Below, in pieces: positions 8,466 to 17,019 of a DNA stretch of 64,000 nucleotides. The translations under genes were made by a program, and so were the position numbers. Under the pieces are notes generated by a model, which worked only from the letters and a program-made list of their open reading frames with translations, made no database searches and was not told the DNA's origin. The first letter of the stretch is position 1, and each line of letters starts with the position of its first letter. Location: positions 807,994-871,993 of the forward strand of contig NZ_CADFEN010000001.1 in NCBI RefSeq assembly GCF_902833145.1, in the 5' to 3' direction. This stretch comes from Burkholderia sp. BCC0506. GTDB lineage: Bacteria > Pseudomonadota > Gammaproteobacteria > Burkholderiales > Burkholderiaceae.

Positions 8466-9395
8466 ATGAAGGCCAAACCGCTGCCCCCCGTCTATGCGTT
8501 GCGTGCGTTCGAGAGCGCCGCGCGCACCGGCTCGTTCACGCTGGCCGCCGAAGAGCTGAGCCTGACGCAAAGCGCGGTCAGCAAGCACGTGAAGACGCTC
8601 GAGGCCTACTTCGGCCGGAAACTGTTCGTCCGGCGCGGGCCCAAAATGACCGTGACGGCGGAAGCCCACATCTTCGCGGCCGGCCTCCGGCGCGGGTTCC
8701 GGCAGGTGGAGGAAGCGTGCATGCTGTTCCGCACGCAACGCGACGTGCTGCGGCTCAAGGCGCCTTCCACGCTCACGATGCGCTGGCTGCTCGACGCACT
8801 GGCCGCCTTTCGCGGCACGCGGCCGGCGTTCGAGGTGCAGATCGCGAGCGTGTGGATGGATGTCGATACCGTCGATTTCTTCAGCGAATCGTACGATTGC
8901 GCGATCCTGCTGGGCGCAGGCAAGTTCGGCGAAAGCACGCATTGCGTGAAGCTGTTCGACGAATGGCTGATTCCGGTGTGCTCGCGGGCCACCGCCACGA
9001 TGGCTCGCACGAATCCCGCCGCGTGCGAGCTGATCCATCCGTCGCCCGACCGGCGCGACTGGCGCCGCTGGCTCAGCGGCAGCGGTCACGATCTGAAGGT
9101 GGACATCACGCGCGGGCAGGTGTTCGACATGCTCGAACAGGGCATCGCGGCGGCCATCGCCGGCCACGGCTTGTCGATCGGCGATCTCGCGCTGTGCGCG
9201 ACGGCCCTCGACGAGAAGCAGCTGGTGCTGCCGTTCAAGACGGCCGTGAGCACCGGCGATGCGTATTACCTCGTGTGGCCGGAAGACTCCGCCAAGGCCG
9301 CGCAGGTGCGCGAACTGCACGCGTTCCTGGCCAGCCGGATGCCGCGCCTCGCGCATCCGGGCGTGCGTTTCGTCGACAGGGGCGGCAACGGATGA
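8466..9395 (+). CDS. LysR-family transcriptional regulator, GcvA-like
   Basis: 309 residues. Residues ~10-68 form the winged helix-turn-helix (LRAFESAARTGSFTLAAEELSLTQSAVSKHVKTLE), with the GcvA-type SAVSKHVK recognition helix. The rest is a periplasmic-binding-protein-like effector domain, including LKAPSTLTMRWLL, a GcvA-group feature, and GQVFDMLEQGIAAAIAGHGLSIGD. It faces away from the LysE-like exporter with a shared 166-base promoter region, so control of that exporter by an amino-acid ligand is the natural inference. The Shine-Dalgarno sequence is weak. Confidence 0.9.
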   Translation: MKAKPLPPVYALRAFESAARTGSFTLAAEELSLTQSAVSKHVKTLEAYFGRKLFVRRGPKMTVTAEAHIFAAGLRRGFRQVEEACMLFRTQRDVLRLKAPSTLTMRWLLDALAAFRGTRPAFEVQIASVWMDVDTVDFFSESYDCAILLGAGKFGESTHCVKLFDEWLIPVCSRATATMARTNPAACELIHPSPDRRDWRRWLSGSGHDLKVDITRGQVFDMLEQGIAAAIAGHGLSIGDLALCATALDEKQLVLPFKTAVSTGDAYYLVWPEDSAKAAQVRELHAFLASRMPRLAHPGVRFVDRGGNG

Positions 9396-9445
9396 CGGCG
9401 ATGGGCCCCTTTCCGCGAGGGGCCGGATCGCCGGTGTTCAGGCGC

Positions 9446-9474
9446 GGCGCCGGCCGCCGCGGCGGGCCGGCGCC
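9446..9474. terminator. Strong GC hairpin between convergent genes
   Basis: GGCGCCGGCC at 9446-9455 pairs perfectly with GGCCGGCGCC at 9465-9474 around a 9-base loop. It lies in the 86-base gap between the lysR-like gene and the convergent hydrolase gene. No T-run follows on either strand, so intrinsic termination is uncertain. Confidence 0.45.
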
Positions 9475-9481
9475 GCCGCCG

Positions 9482-10318
9482 TCATGCGCGCACGAACGCG
9501 AGCAGGTCGGCGTTGAGCACGTCGGCATTGACCGTCAGCATCCCGTGCGAATAGCCCGGATAGGTCTTCAGCGTGCCGTTCTTCAGGAGCTTGATCGATT
9601 TCAGCGCCGAATCCGCGATCGGCACGATCTGGTCGTCCTCGCCATGCAGCACGAGCGTCGGGACGGAGATCGATTTCAGGTCTTCGGTCTGGTCCGTTTC
9701 CGAAAACGCCTTGATGCCGTCGTAATGCGCTTTCGCGCTGCCTTCCATCCCCTGCCGCCACCAGTTGCGGATCACGCCCTGGTGCACGGTCGCGCCTGCG
9801 CGGTTGAACCCGTAGAACGGGCCGCTCGGCACGTCGAGGAAGAACTGCGCGCGATTGTCGGCGAGCGCTTTCCGGAAGCCGTCGAACACGTCGAGCGGCA
9901 AGCCTTCGGGGTTCGACTCGGTTTTCAGCATCAGCGGCGGCACCGCGCTGACGAGCACGGCCTTCGCGACGCGTCCGGCCGGCTCGCCGTGCTTCGCGAC
10001 GTAGCGCGCGACCTCGCCGCCGCCCGTCGAATGACCGATATGCACCGCATTGCGCAGGTCGAGCGCTTCGACGACCGCGAACGCATCCGCCGCGTAATGG
10101 TCCATGTCGTGCCCGTCCCAGACCTGCGCGGAGCGGCCGTGGCCGCGCCGGTCGTGCGCGATCACGCGATAGCCGTGCTGGACGAAGAACAGCAGTTGCG
10201 CGTCCCAGTCGTCGCTGGACAGCGGCCAGCCGTGGTGGAACATCACGGGCTGCGCATCTTTCGGCCCCCAATCCTTGTAGAAAATCTCGACGTTGTCCTT
10301 CGTGGTGACGTATGGCAT
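9482..10318 (-). CDS. Alpha/beta hydrolase of the cofactor-free haloperoxidase/arylesterase type
   Basis: 278 residues. Landmarks in order: the oxyanion HHGWPLSSDDW near residue 30, [12 protein letters not shown] near 55, the nucleophile elbow GHSTGGG with Ser97, LHGEDDQIVP with the acid Asp, and YPGYSHGML with the catalytic His. This is the classic non-heme chloroperoxidase/arylesterase subfamily, cytoplasmic and about 275 residues. The start MPYVTTKDNVEIFYKDW (10318) fits the family; upstream codons add nothing conserved. A close paralogue lies at 38101-38922. The natural substrate is unknown; such enzymes hydrolyse esters and can perhydrolyse acids in vitro. Confidence 0.9.
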   Translation of the reverse strand: MPYVTTKDNVEIFYKDWGPKDAQPVMFHHGWPLSSDDWDAQLLFFVQHGYRVIAHDRRGHGRSAQVWDGHDMDHYAADAFAVVEALDLRNAVHIGHSTGGGEVARYVAKHGEPAGRVAKAVLVSAVPPLMLKTESNPEGLPLDVFDGFRKALADNRAQFFLDVPSGPFYGFNRAGATVHQGVIRNWWRQGMEGSAKAHYDGIKAFSETDQTEDLKSISVPTLVLHGEDDQIVPIADSALKSIKLLKNGTLKTYPGYSHGMLTVNADVLNADLLAFVRA

Positions 10319-10460
10319 CGCGATACTCCTGTGAGTGGATGAACGTGGCGAACGGGCCGCAGCCATTATTGACCATTATTGTGAAACCGCGGCGCCATCG
10401 TGCAATGCGACGGCCGATCATCCACCGGCAGGAAACGAACGACGCCGCGCACGTCAGCCG

Positions 10461-11294
10461 TCAGCCGTCCGTCGACACCGTCACGGCCTCCCACGCGCGG
10501 ATTTCGTCGTCCAGCGCCGCCAGTTTGCTCCGCACGAGCCGCAGCGCATCGCTGCCGAGCAGCAGATGCGCGGGCGGACGGTCCGCCGCGATGACGGCGA
10601 GCATCGCGCGCGCGGCCTTCGCGGGGTCGCCCAACTGCTTGCCGCTTTTCTCCTCCCGCGCGCGGCGGAGCGGGTCGAACAGCGCGTCGTAGTCGGCGAT
10701 CGAGCGCGGCGTGCGCGCCATCGAGCGGCCGGCCCAGTCGGTGCGGAACGAGCCCGGCGCCACGGCCGTCACCGCGATGCCGAACGGCTCGAGCTCCTTG
10801 CCGAGGGTCTCGGAAATGCCCTCCAGCGCGAACTTGCTGCCGCAGTAATACGCGATGCCCGGCATCGTGATGTGCCCGCCCATCGACGTGATGTTCAGGA
10901 TGCGGCCGCGCCGGCGCTCGCGCATGAAGGGCACGACGGCCTTCATCATCGCGACCGCGCCGAACACGTTCACGTCGAACTGCCGGCGCATCTCGTCGAG
11001 CGGCGACTCCTCCATGATGCCTTCGTGCCCGTAGCCCGCGTTGTTCACCAGCACGTCGACGGGCCCGACGTTCGCCTCGATGTCCGCGACGACGCCGTCG
11101 ATACGGCCGAACTCGGTCACGTCGAGCACGCGCGCGACGGCCGCCTGCGCGGACAGCGCTTCGAACTCGCGCGCCGCCTGCGCGCTGCGCACCGTACCGA
11201 CCACCGTGTGGCCGGCGGCCAGCGCCTCCTGGGCCAGCGCGCGGCCGAAACCGCTGCTGACGCCGGTAATGAGCATGATGTTGCCGGATGCCAT
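10461..11294 (-). CDS. Short-chain dehydrogenase/reductase (classical SDR)
   Basis: 277 residues. The cofactor motif TGVSSGFG is at residues 10-17, NNAG near 85, an ITS serine region near 137 and the catalytic YCGSK (Tyr-x3-Lys) near 150. The C-terminal part (RSIADYDALFDPLRRAREEKSGKQ) is typical of SDRs annotated as oxidoreductases of unknown substrate. It is cytoplasmic and NAD(P)-dependent. It diverges from the AraC regulator at 11389 with only 94 bases between the starts, so that regulator probably controls it. Confidence 0.9.
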   Translation of the reverse strand: MASGNIMLITGVSSGFGRALAQEALAAGHTVVGTVRSAQAAREFEALSAQAAVARVLDVTEFGRIDGVVADIEANVGPVDVLVNNAGYGHEGIMEESPLDEMRRQFDVNVFGAVAMMKAVVPFMRERRRGRILNITSMGGHITMPGIAYYCGSKFALEGISETLGKELEPFGIAVTAVAPGSFRTDWAGRSMARTPRSIADYDALFDPLRRAREEKSGKQLGDPAKAARAMLAVIAADRPPAHLLLGSDALRLVRSKLAALDDEIRAWEAVTVSTDG

Positions 11295-11388
11295 GTGAGC
11301 CTCTCCCGAATGTCGATCGAAGCGTGCATACTAGTCTGACGAACGATGCCGAATAAGCCCGGTTTCGCTGATTTTCTTGCACAAAACT

Positions 11389-12360
11389 ATGAGCATCGCC
11401 CCGACCTCTCTCCGCTCTCCGTCGCCTTCGCCACGCGACCGGAAACGCCTGGTGACGCTGCTGCGCGCGCTGGCGCCCGACGAAGGCTACAACCTGACGG
11501 CGCTGCCGAGCGTGCGCATCCTGCGCTCGAACCGCGCGCTGTCGCGCACGCCGGTGCTGTACGACCCGGGCATCGTGATCGTGTGCCAGGGATCGAAGCG
11601 CGGCTACTTCGGCGGCGAGCGCTACGTGTACGACGAGCGCCATTACCTGGCCGTCTCCGTACCGGTGCCGTTCAGCATGGAAACCGACGCGACGCCCGCG
11701 CGCCCGCTGCTCGCGCTGTACCTGCACCTCGATTTCACGCTGGCTGCCGAACTCGCCGCGCAGATCGACCGCGCCGGCCTCGCGGAAACCGTGCAGGCGC
11801 CGAAGAGCATGATGTCGACGCCGATGGATGAAGCGATGCACGCGTCGGTGCTGCGTTTCGTTGAGGCGATGCATCGGCCGCTCGACGCCGCCGTGCTCGG
11901 CCCGGCGCTGCTTCGCGAGCTGTATTTCCGCGTACTGACCGGCGCGCAGGGCAACGCGATGCGCAGCGCGCTGGCGATGCGCGGGCAATTCGGCCGGATC
12001 GGGCGCTCGTTGCGCATGATCCACGCCGACTACGCGAAGCCGCTCGACGTGTCGCAACTGGCCGCCGCGGCCGGCATGAGCGTGCCGAGCTTTCACAGTC
12101 ACTTCAAGGCGATCACGCGGGTGTCGCCGATGCAGTACCTGAAGTCGACGCGGCTGCATCAGGCGCGGCTGTTGATGGTGCGTCAGGACCTGACGGCGGA
12201 AGCGGCCGGCTACGCGGTCGGCTATACGAGCCCGTCGCAATTCAGCCGGGAATTCAAGCGGCTGTTCGGTTTGACGCCGGCGAAGGAGACGCGGCGCATG
12301 CGCGCGAGCTTCGCGATTCCGCAGGCATTCGACGATGCGGTGTTCGTGTCGTCGCATTGA
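11389..12360 (+). CDS. AraC-family regulator with AraC-type N-terminal effector domain
   Basis: 323 residues from the ATG at 11389; a TTG four codons upstream is possible. The N-terminal ~190 residues are the AraC_N cupin-like region (VLYDPGIVIVCQGSKRGYFGGERYVYDERHYL is the recognisable part). The C-terminal ~100 residues hold two helix-turn-helix units (LDVSQLAAAAGMSVPSFHSHFK and AEAAGYAVGYTSPSQFSREFKRLFG). It is adjacent to and divergent from the SDR gene, the common YqhC-type arrangement in which the activator controls an aldehyde or ketone reductase; that role is inferred. Confidence 0.9.
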   Translation: MSIAPTSLRSPSPSPRDRKRLVTLLRALAPDEGYNLTALPSVRILRSNRALSRTPVLYDPGIVIVCQGSKRGYFGGERYVYDERHYLAVSVPVPFSMETDATPARPLLALYLHLDFTLAAELAAQIDRAGLAETVQAPKSMMSTPMDEAMHASVLRFVEAMHRPLDAAVLGPALLRELYFRVLTGAQGNAMRSALAMRGQFGRIGRSLRMIHADYAKPLDVSQLAAAAGMSVPSFHSHFKAITRVSPMQYLKSTRLHQARLLMVRQDLTAEAAGYAVGYTSPSQFSREFKRLFGLTPAKETRRMRASFAIPQAFDDAVFVSSH

Positions 12361-12576
12361 CGCGTGTCGGCGCCCGCCGCGATGCACGCGTTCATCGCGG
12401 GCGCCCACGCGGCGGCTTCAGGTGCGGTGCCGACCGCCGGAAAGCCGGGGGCTCACGCGATTACCCGCTCGGGCGCAAACACGGCCTTCATCGTGTGCCG
12501 CTACATTCGTCGAGTCGTGCAGGCACAATGGCGTGCGGCAATGCCCTTCACGGCTGCGACTCATACGGACTGCCTC

Positions 12577-13437
12577 ATGACCCAATACACCTTTCGCCTG
12601 CTGAACGTCTTCGCCGAATCGACGTTCGGCGGCAACCCGCTTTGCGTATTCGACGATGCGCTCGGCATGGACGACGCGACGATGCAGGCGCTCGCCGTGC
12701 AGTTCAACCTGTCGGAGACGACCTTCGTGCTGCCGTCCGAGCGGGCACATGCACGCGTGCGCATCTTCACGCCCGGCTACGAGATGGCTTTTGCCGGCCA
12801 TCCGACGCTCGGCACAGCGCACGTCGTGCGCGAGCGGCTCAACGCAGGCGATGCGCTGACGCTGGAATTCAAGGCCGGCGTCGTCGACGTCACCGCGCGC
12901 GACGACGTGTGGACCTTCATCGCGCCGCACGCCGGCATGCCGAACACGGCGCCGTGCACGTTGTCCGATGCGCGGGTCGCGGCGCTGCTCGGGCTCGCCG
13001 AGGACGACCTGCTCTCGCCGCCGCTGTGGGTCGATACCGGCGCCGACCAGTTGCTGGTCGCGCTCAAGGACCCGGCCGCCGTGCGACGCGCGCAGCCCGA
13101 CAGCGCGCACCTCGACATCTGGCCGCGAAGCAGCCTCGGCCGGAAGACCGCCTATGTGTTCGCGTTCGACGCCGAACGGCCGGGGACGGTCGTGTCCCGC
13201 TACTTCTTCGTGAAGCAGGGCGGCGGCGTATCGGAAGATCCGGGCACCGGATCGGCCTGTGCGAACCTGGGCGGCTGGTTGCTCGCCGCCAGTCACGATC
13301 TGCCGGCCGCGTTTCGGGTCGAGCAAGGCGAAGCCATCGGCCGGCCTTGCGTGCTGCGGTTGTCGGTCGATGCGGCGGGCAAAATCGGCGTCGGCGGGCG
13401 CGTGATCGAAATCGGGCGCGGCACGATCAACGTGTGA
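12577..13437 (+). CDS. PhzF-family isomerase
   Basis: 286 residues. The start MTQYTFRLLNVFAESTFGGNPLCVF is the PhzF hallmark, and NLSETTFV carries the catalytic Glu (residue 47). TPGYEMAFAGHPTLGTAHV and the C-terminal EDPGTGSACANLGGWL are the two other family motifs. PhzF folds like diaminopimelate epimerase and shifts double bonds or protons; the phenazine enzyme acts on dihydrohydroxyanthranilate, but no other phenazine gene is present, so a different substrate is likely. The start at 12577 was chosen over the longer open frame because homology begins there. It converges on the aldose epimerase gene. Confidence 0.88.
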   Translation: MTQYTFRLLNVFAESTFGGNPLCVFDDALGMDDATMQALAVQFNLSETTFVLPSERAHARVRIFTPGYEMAFAGHPTLGTAHVVRERLNAGDALTLEFKAGVVDVTARDDVWTFIAPHAGMPNTAPCTLSDARVAALLGLAEDDLLSPPLWVDTGADQLLVALKDPAAVRRAQPDSAHLDIWPRSSLGRKTAYVFAFDAERPGTVVSRYFFVKQGGGVSEDPGTGSACANLGGWLLAASHDLPAAFRVEQGEAIGRPCVLRLSVDAAGKIGVGGRVIEIGRGTINV

Positions 13438-13464
13438 CCGACACGCGCGCGCCGACGCCGCCGC

Positions 13465-14628
13465 TCATCGCGCGCCCACCCGCCACACCGTCACTTCGTG
13501 CAGCGTCTCGCCCGGCTTGAGCACGGTCGACGGGAAGGCCGGACGATTCGGCGAATCGGGAAAATGCTCGGCTTCGAGCGCGAACGCATCGGTTTGCCGA
13601 TAGACCGTCCCGCCCTTGCCCGCGACGCTGCCGTTCAATCCGTTCGCCGTATAGAACTGCAGCCCCGGCTGCGTCGTGTACAGCTCGAGGAAACGTCCCG
13701 ACGCCGGATCGTAAGCGCGCGCGGCAAACGCCGGCGCCGACTGGCCGCCCTGGTCGAGCACCCAGTTCTGGTCGTAGCCGTGCGCGGTGACGAGCTGCGG
13801 ATACGCATCGCGCACATGCGCGCCGATCGGCGTCAACTGGCGCAGATCCATCGGCGTGCCCGCGACGCTCGCGAGTTGCCCGGTCGGAATCGACGTGTCG
13901 TCGGTCGGCGTGAAACGCGAGGCGGCGATCTCGATCAGTTGCCGCTCGACGCTGCCGCCCGCGTGCCCGGCCAGATTGAAGTAGCTGTGGTTGGTCAGGT
14001 TGACGACCGTGTCCTTGTCGGTCGTCGCGCGGTATTCGATGCGGATCTGGTCGTCGCGGGTCAGCGTGTAGGTCACGTCCGTCGTCAGCGTGCCGGGGAA
14101 GCCGTTCTCGCCGTCGGGGCTCACGTAGCGCAGCGTGACGCTCGAGCCGGTCGCGTCGCTGTGCGTGCCGGTGACCGTCCATACCTTCGCATCGAAACTG
14201 TCGGGGCCGCCGTGCAGCGTGTTCGGCCCGTCGTTGACGGGCAGCTTCCACGTCCTGCCGTCGAGCGTGAAACGCCCGCCGGCAATGCGGTTCGCATACC
14301 GGCCGATCAGCGCGCCGAAATGGATGTTGCCGTTGTGCGCTTCGTAGTCGCGCAGCGAATCGAAGCCGAGCACGATGTCGGCCACGTGGCCGGTGCGGTC
14401 GGGCACGTCGAGCGCGGTCACGATGCCGCCATACGTGATGACCTTCAGCGTCACGCCGTGCCGGTTCGCGAGCGTGTATTGAGTCACAGCCTGCCCGGTC
14501 GCGGTCGTCCCGTAATCGGCCCGGCCGATCGAGACGTCGGGCGCCGCCCATGCGACGGCTGCGTGCAGCCCGAACGTTGCGAACACACCTATCGCGAGCA
14601 TCGATTGTCGCGGCCAGCGTCGTTTCAT
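13465..14628 (-). CDS. Exported aldose 1-epimerase (mutarotase)
   Basis: 387 residues with a signal peptide (MKRRWPRQSMLAIGVFATFGLHAAVAWA). The body matches GalM: VITYGGIVTALDVPDR, GRYANRIAGGRFTLDG, NDGPNTLHGG with its catalytic His, NLTNHSYFNLAGH with the second His, and a C-terminal Glu in GLQFYTANGLNG followed by FALEAEHFPDSPN. Mutarotases interconvert alpha and beta hexopyranoses. The exported version with ~30 extra N-terminal residues probably acts on sugars in the periplasm. It stands alone, with no sugar transporter beside it, and converges on the PhzF gene. Confidence 0.92.
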   Translation of the reverse strand: MKRRWPRQSMLAIGVFATFGLHAAVAWAAPDVSIGRADYGTTATGQAVTQYTLANRHGVTLKVITYGGIVTALDVPDRTGHVADIVLGFDSLRDYEAHNGNIHFGALIGRYANRIAGGRFTLDGRTWKLPVNDGPNTLHGGPDSFDAKVWTVTGTHSDATGSSVTLRYVSPDGENGFPGTLTTDVTYTLTRDDQIRIEYRATTDKDTVVNLTNHSYFNLAGHAGGSVERQLIEIAASRFTPTDDTSIPTGQLASVAGTPMDLRQLTPIGAHVRDAYPQLVTAHGYDQNWVLDQGGQSAPAFAARAYDPASGRFLELYTTQPGLQFYTANGLNGSVAGKGGTVYRQTDAFALEAEHFPDSPNRPAFPSTVLKPGETLHEVTVWRVGAR

Positions 14629-14735
14629 GGAAATCTCCCAAAGTGGTGCGGCCCGTGCCGGCGCGCAAGTTGCATGCCCGCCCGTCGCCGCGCTTGCTAT
14701 GCTGCGCGCATCGCCCGCCCGAGCCGATCGCCGAC

Positions 14736-15413
14736 ATGAACGCCGTCACCCCCGATATCGAGCGCACGCTGCGCGCCGCCTGCGACGCCTGCTTCGGCAC
14801 GCGTGCCGTATGGCCGCTCGTCGCGCGCGCCTACGGCGAGCCGCAGCGCTTCTACCACACGCTCGCGCATCTCGCGGAATTGTTCGCGCACCTCGCGCCG
14901 TATCGCGCGCAACCGTGGTGGCCGGCCGTCGAGCTCGCGGTGTGGGCCCACGATGCCGTCTATGCGACGACGCCGCCGGACTACGCGAACAACGAAGCGA
15001 ACAGCGCGCAATGGCTCGTGCAGGTCACGCAGGCGCACTGTACCGCGTCGTGGTTGCACGCGCACGCATCGCATGTGTCGGTTGCATCCGATCTCGTCCT
15101 CGCGACGAAGTCGCACCGGCTGCCTGAAACGTATGCCGCCGATCGGGAATGGCAGCGCGCAGGGCAGCTTTTTCTCGACGCCGATCTCGCGATCCTCGCG
15201 GCCGCGCCTGACCGGCTTCTCGAATACGACCGTGCGATCGCGCGCGAATGGGCACAGGATCCCGAGGCGCCGTCGGCGAGCTTCCGCGCCGGCCGCAGGC
15301 AGGCGCTCGAACGGCTGCGCGGGCAGGTCCCGCTGTTTCGATCGGCGGAATTCGCGCCGCTCGAGCGGCGCGCGCTGCGCAATCTCGACACGCTGATCGG
15401 TTTCTACGCGTAA
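14736..15413 (+). CDS. HD-domain metal-dependent phosphohydrolase, predicted
   Basis: 225 residues. YGEPQRFYHTLAHLAELF gives the first histidines, VWAHDAVYA supplies the His-Asp pair of the HD motif, and LDADLAILAA the distal Asp. This is the pattern of the small COG4339-type predicted HD phosphohydrolases. The start at 14736 fits family length; the same frame is open further upstream but crosses into the divergent mutarotase promoter. Its stop codon directly abuts a fragment of an unrelated FAD monooxygenase. The substrate is unknown; nucleotide-type substrates are usual. Confidence 0.82.
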   Translation: MNAVTPDIERTLRAACDACFGTRAVWPLVARAYGEPQRFYHTLAHLAELFAHLAPYRAQPWWPAVELAVWAHDAVYATTPPDYANNEANSAQWLVQVTQAHCTASWLHAHASHVSVASDLVLATKSHRLPETYAADREWQRAGQLFLDADLAILAAAPDRLLEYDRAIAREWAQDPEAPSASFRAGRRQALERLRGQVPLFRSAEFAPLERRALRNLDTLIGFYA

Positions 15414-15623
15414 GCGCCGCGCATCGTGCGCCCGCACACGGCGGCGGGCGTCGCGAAAGCGGCCGACAACGCAGTCGATCTCGCCGAGGCATTACGCGAC
15501 GTCGCACGCGGCGCCGCGTTCGACGCGGCGCTGGCGGGCTGGGAGGCCCGTCAGCGCGCAGCCGGCGCGCTGTTGTCCGCGCGCGGGATCGCGCTCGGCG
15601 CGCGGCTGATGGGCGCGGCGTGA
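15414..15623 (+). pseudogene. C-terminal stump of a FAD-dependent aromatic monooxygenase
   Basis: In frame directly behind the HD gene stop codon the sequence reads PRIVRPHTAAGVAKAADNAV and continues to LMGAA and a stop at 15623. RPHTAAGVAKAADNA matches the end of the FAD-binding region of flavoprotein monooxygenases (GDAA...RPHTAAGxxKA), followed by the usual C-terminal helix. About 300 residues that should precede it, including the GxGxxG site, are absent and no start codon of its own is credible (a GTG at 15426 gives 65 residues). It is a deletion remnant. Confidence 0.7.
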
Positions 15624-15820
15624 GCGTGCGCCGGCCGGGTGTCGAGCGCAGGGCGGCCCGAATCGAATTCGGGATTCAGCGCGCGCAGCACGCTGGCGCG
15701 CCCGCCGTCGTCGTCGGGCAGTTGCGGCTGCCCGCGCGCGAAAGCCGGGGCCGCGGCCGCCGCGAGCCACGCGGCGATCGCCAGCCCGGTCACGCGTGCC
15801 GATATGGCGCCCCGCTTCAT
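15551..15820 (-). CDS. Small secreted protein cotranscribed with a DUF4148 gene
   Basis: 89 residues beginning MKRGAISARVTGLAIAAWLAAAAAPAFA, a clear signal peptide. The mature part is polar and disordered-looking (RGQPQLPDDDGG, then an Ala/Pro/Arg-rich tail). Its ATG overlaps the TGA of the upstream DUF4148 gene by four bases (ATGA), which implies translational coupling and argues that it is real. The 3' end overlaps the monooxygenase stump on the other strand, so the tail may have been captured from that DNA. Function unknown. Confidence 0.55.
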   Translation of the reverse strand: MKRGAISARVTGLAIAAWLAAAAAPAFARGQPQLPDDDGGRASVLRALNPEFDSGRPALDTRPAHAHAAPISRAPSAIPRADNSAPAAR

Positions 15821-16095
15821 TGCACGCTCGCCGTCGACACCGAGGCCGACGTCGCGGCCATTGCCGCATGCCGGTCGCCATGTGCGATCGCATACAGCTC
15901 GCGATTGCGCGCGATCGTCTGCGTGCTCGGCGGATAGTCGGAATTCGACGTCGGCAGCGTCCCGTCGCGCTCCGCCCGAATCAGGTCGGCGCGCACGTCG
16001 GCGCGCGTGACCGTGTGGTCGGCGGTTTGCGCGAATGCGGCGACCGGTGCGCCCAGCGCACAGGACAGCAGGACCGCACGAATCAGCTTGTTCAT
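15817..16095 (-). CDS. DUF4148 small secreted protein, copy 1
   Basis: 92 residues from ATG 16095, which is preceded by GAGAGGTGAA; the upstream GTG lies inside that ribosome-binding site. MNKLIRAVLLSCALGAPVAAFA is a signal peptide, then TRADVRADLIRAERDG is the DUF4148 signature common in Burkholderia. The remainder (DYPPSTQTIARNRELYA) is short and polar. The protein should be periplasmic. A near-identical upstream region and signal-peptide segment recur at 21257-21706. An 18-bp palindrome lies about 126 bases upstream of the start. Function unknown; the same box occurs in front of efflux genes in this window. Confidence 0.8.
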   Translation of the reverse strand: MNKLIRAVLLSCALGAPVAAFAQTADHTVTRADVRADLIRAERDGTLPTSNSDYPPSTQTIARNRELYAIAHGDRHAAMAATSASVSTASVQ

Positions 16096-16239
16096 GATCT
16101 TCACCTCTCAAAGATGGCGTGTTCGCGTCCGCCGATCAGGCCGGACATCCGCTCCGCATCGATGCGACGAGGAGTGATGTCCATTCTGCGATTCGCGCGC
16201 TTTCCCGAAGGTGAGGCTTCGATTACGGTCTTGTCATCT
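15980..16239 (-). repeat. Duplicated segment, copy A (DUF4148 5' part plus upstream region)
   Basis: Roughly 260 bases match 21446-21706 with few differences. The match covers the signal-peptide half of the DUF4148 gene, the ribosome-binding site and about 140 bases upstream, ending with the 18-bp palindrome. Similarity fades within the 3' half of the coding sequence and stops just beyond the palindrome. Confidence 0.85.
16221..16238. promoter_or_regulatory. 18-bp palindromic operator candidate, DUF4148 copy 1
   Basis: GATTACGGTCTTGTCATC on the plus strand has the form GATNAC-N6-GTNATC with one imperfect arm position. It lies 126 bases upstream of the DUF4148 start. The same element is at 21687, 49564, 49609 and 59345, the last in front of a heavy-metal-type response regulator gene. 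Confidence 0.6.
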
Positions 16240-16269
16240 GCCCGCGGCGCCGTCGCAAGGCCGTGTCGA

Positions 16270-17019
16270 TCAACGCGCGACGGTTTCCGTGTTCCGCACG
16301 CTGCCCAGAAACCGCGTCAGCTCCACCGTCTGCGGCCGCTCGAAGATCTCGTCCGCCGTGCCGCTTTCCCACACGCGCCCCTGGTGCATGAACACGATCC
16401 TGTCGCTCACCGCACGCGCGAAGTTCATCTCGTGCGTGACCATGATCAGCGTCATGTCCTCGCGCGCGAGTTGCTCGACGACGCCCAGCACCTCGCCGAC
16501 GAGCTCGGGATCGAGCGCGGACGTGATCTCGTCGCACAACAGCACGCTCGGCTTCATCGCAAGCGCCCGCGCGATCGCGACGCGCTGCTGCTGGCCGCCC
16601 GACAGCTGTTCCGGAAACGCGTCGAACTTGTCGCCGAGGCCGACGCGCTCGAGCATCAGCTCCGCGATCGCGCGCGCCTGCTGGCGGTGCGACTTCTTCA
16701 CCACCGACTGCGCGAGCATCACGTTCTGGCCGGCGCTCAAATGCGGAAACAGGTTGTATTGCTGGAACACCATGCCGACCTTCAGCCGCAGCGCGCGCAG
16801 GTCCGCGTGCCGCGCGTCGACGCGTTCGCCGTCGACCGAAATCGTGCCCGCGTCGATGCTCTCGAGCCCGTTGAGCGTGCGCAGCAGCGTGCTCTTGCCC
16901 GAGCCGCTGCGGCCGATGATCGAGACGACCTGCCCGCGCTCGACGGAGAAATCGATGCCCTTGAGCACATGATGGGTGCCGAAGTTCTTTTCGAGACCCC
17001 GGGTTTCAACGAGCGGCAT
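16270..17019 (-). CDS. Polar amino-acid ABC transporter, ATP-binding subunit
   Basis: 249 residues from the ATG at 17019, which has AAAGGAG seven bases before it. Walker A is GRSGSGKST near residue 36, the Q-loop FQQYNLFPH, the signature LSGGQQQR, and Walker B VLLCDEIT followed by SALDPE; VTHEMNFARAV is the switch His region. These features place it in the GlnQ/HisP polar amino-acid group. It is the last gene of a four-gene operon and overlaps the upstream permease gene by 14 bases. It powers uptake through the two permeases encoded just upstream. Confidence 0.94.
   Translation of the reverse strand: MPLVETRGLEKNFGTHHVLKGIDFSVERGQVVSIIGRSGSGKSTLLRTLNGLESIDAGTISVDGERVDARHADLRALRLKVGMVFQQYNLFPHLSAGQNVMLAQSVVKKSHRQQARAIAELMLERVGLGDKFDAFPEQLSGGQQQRVAIARALAMKPSVLLCDEITSALDPELVGEVLGVVEQLAREDMTLIMVTHEMNFARAVSDRIVFMHQGRVWESGTADEIFERPQTVELTRFLGSVRNTETVAR

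Noticed and set aside
12577-13437. Phenazine biosynthesis locus based on the PhzF-family gene
   Set aside because: No other phz gene is present, and PhzF-like proteins are widespread outside phenazine pathways.
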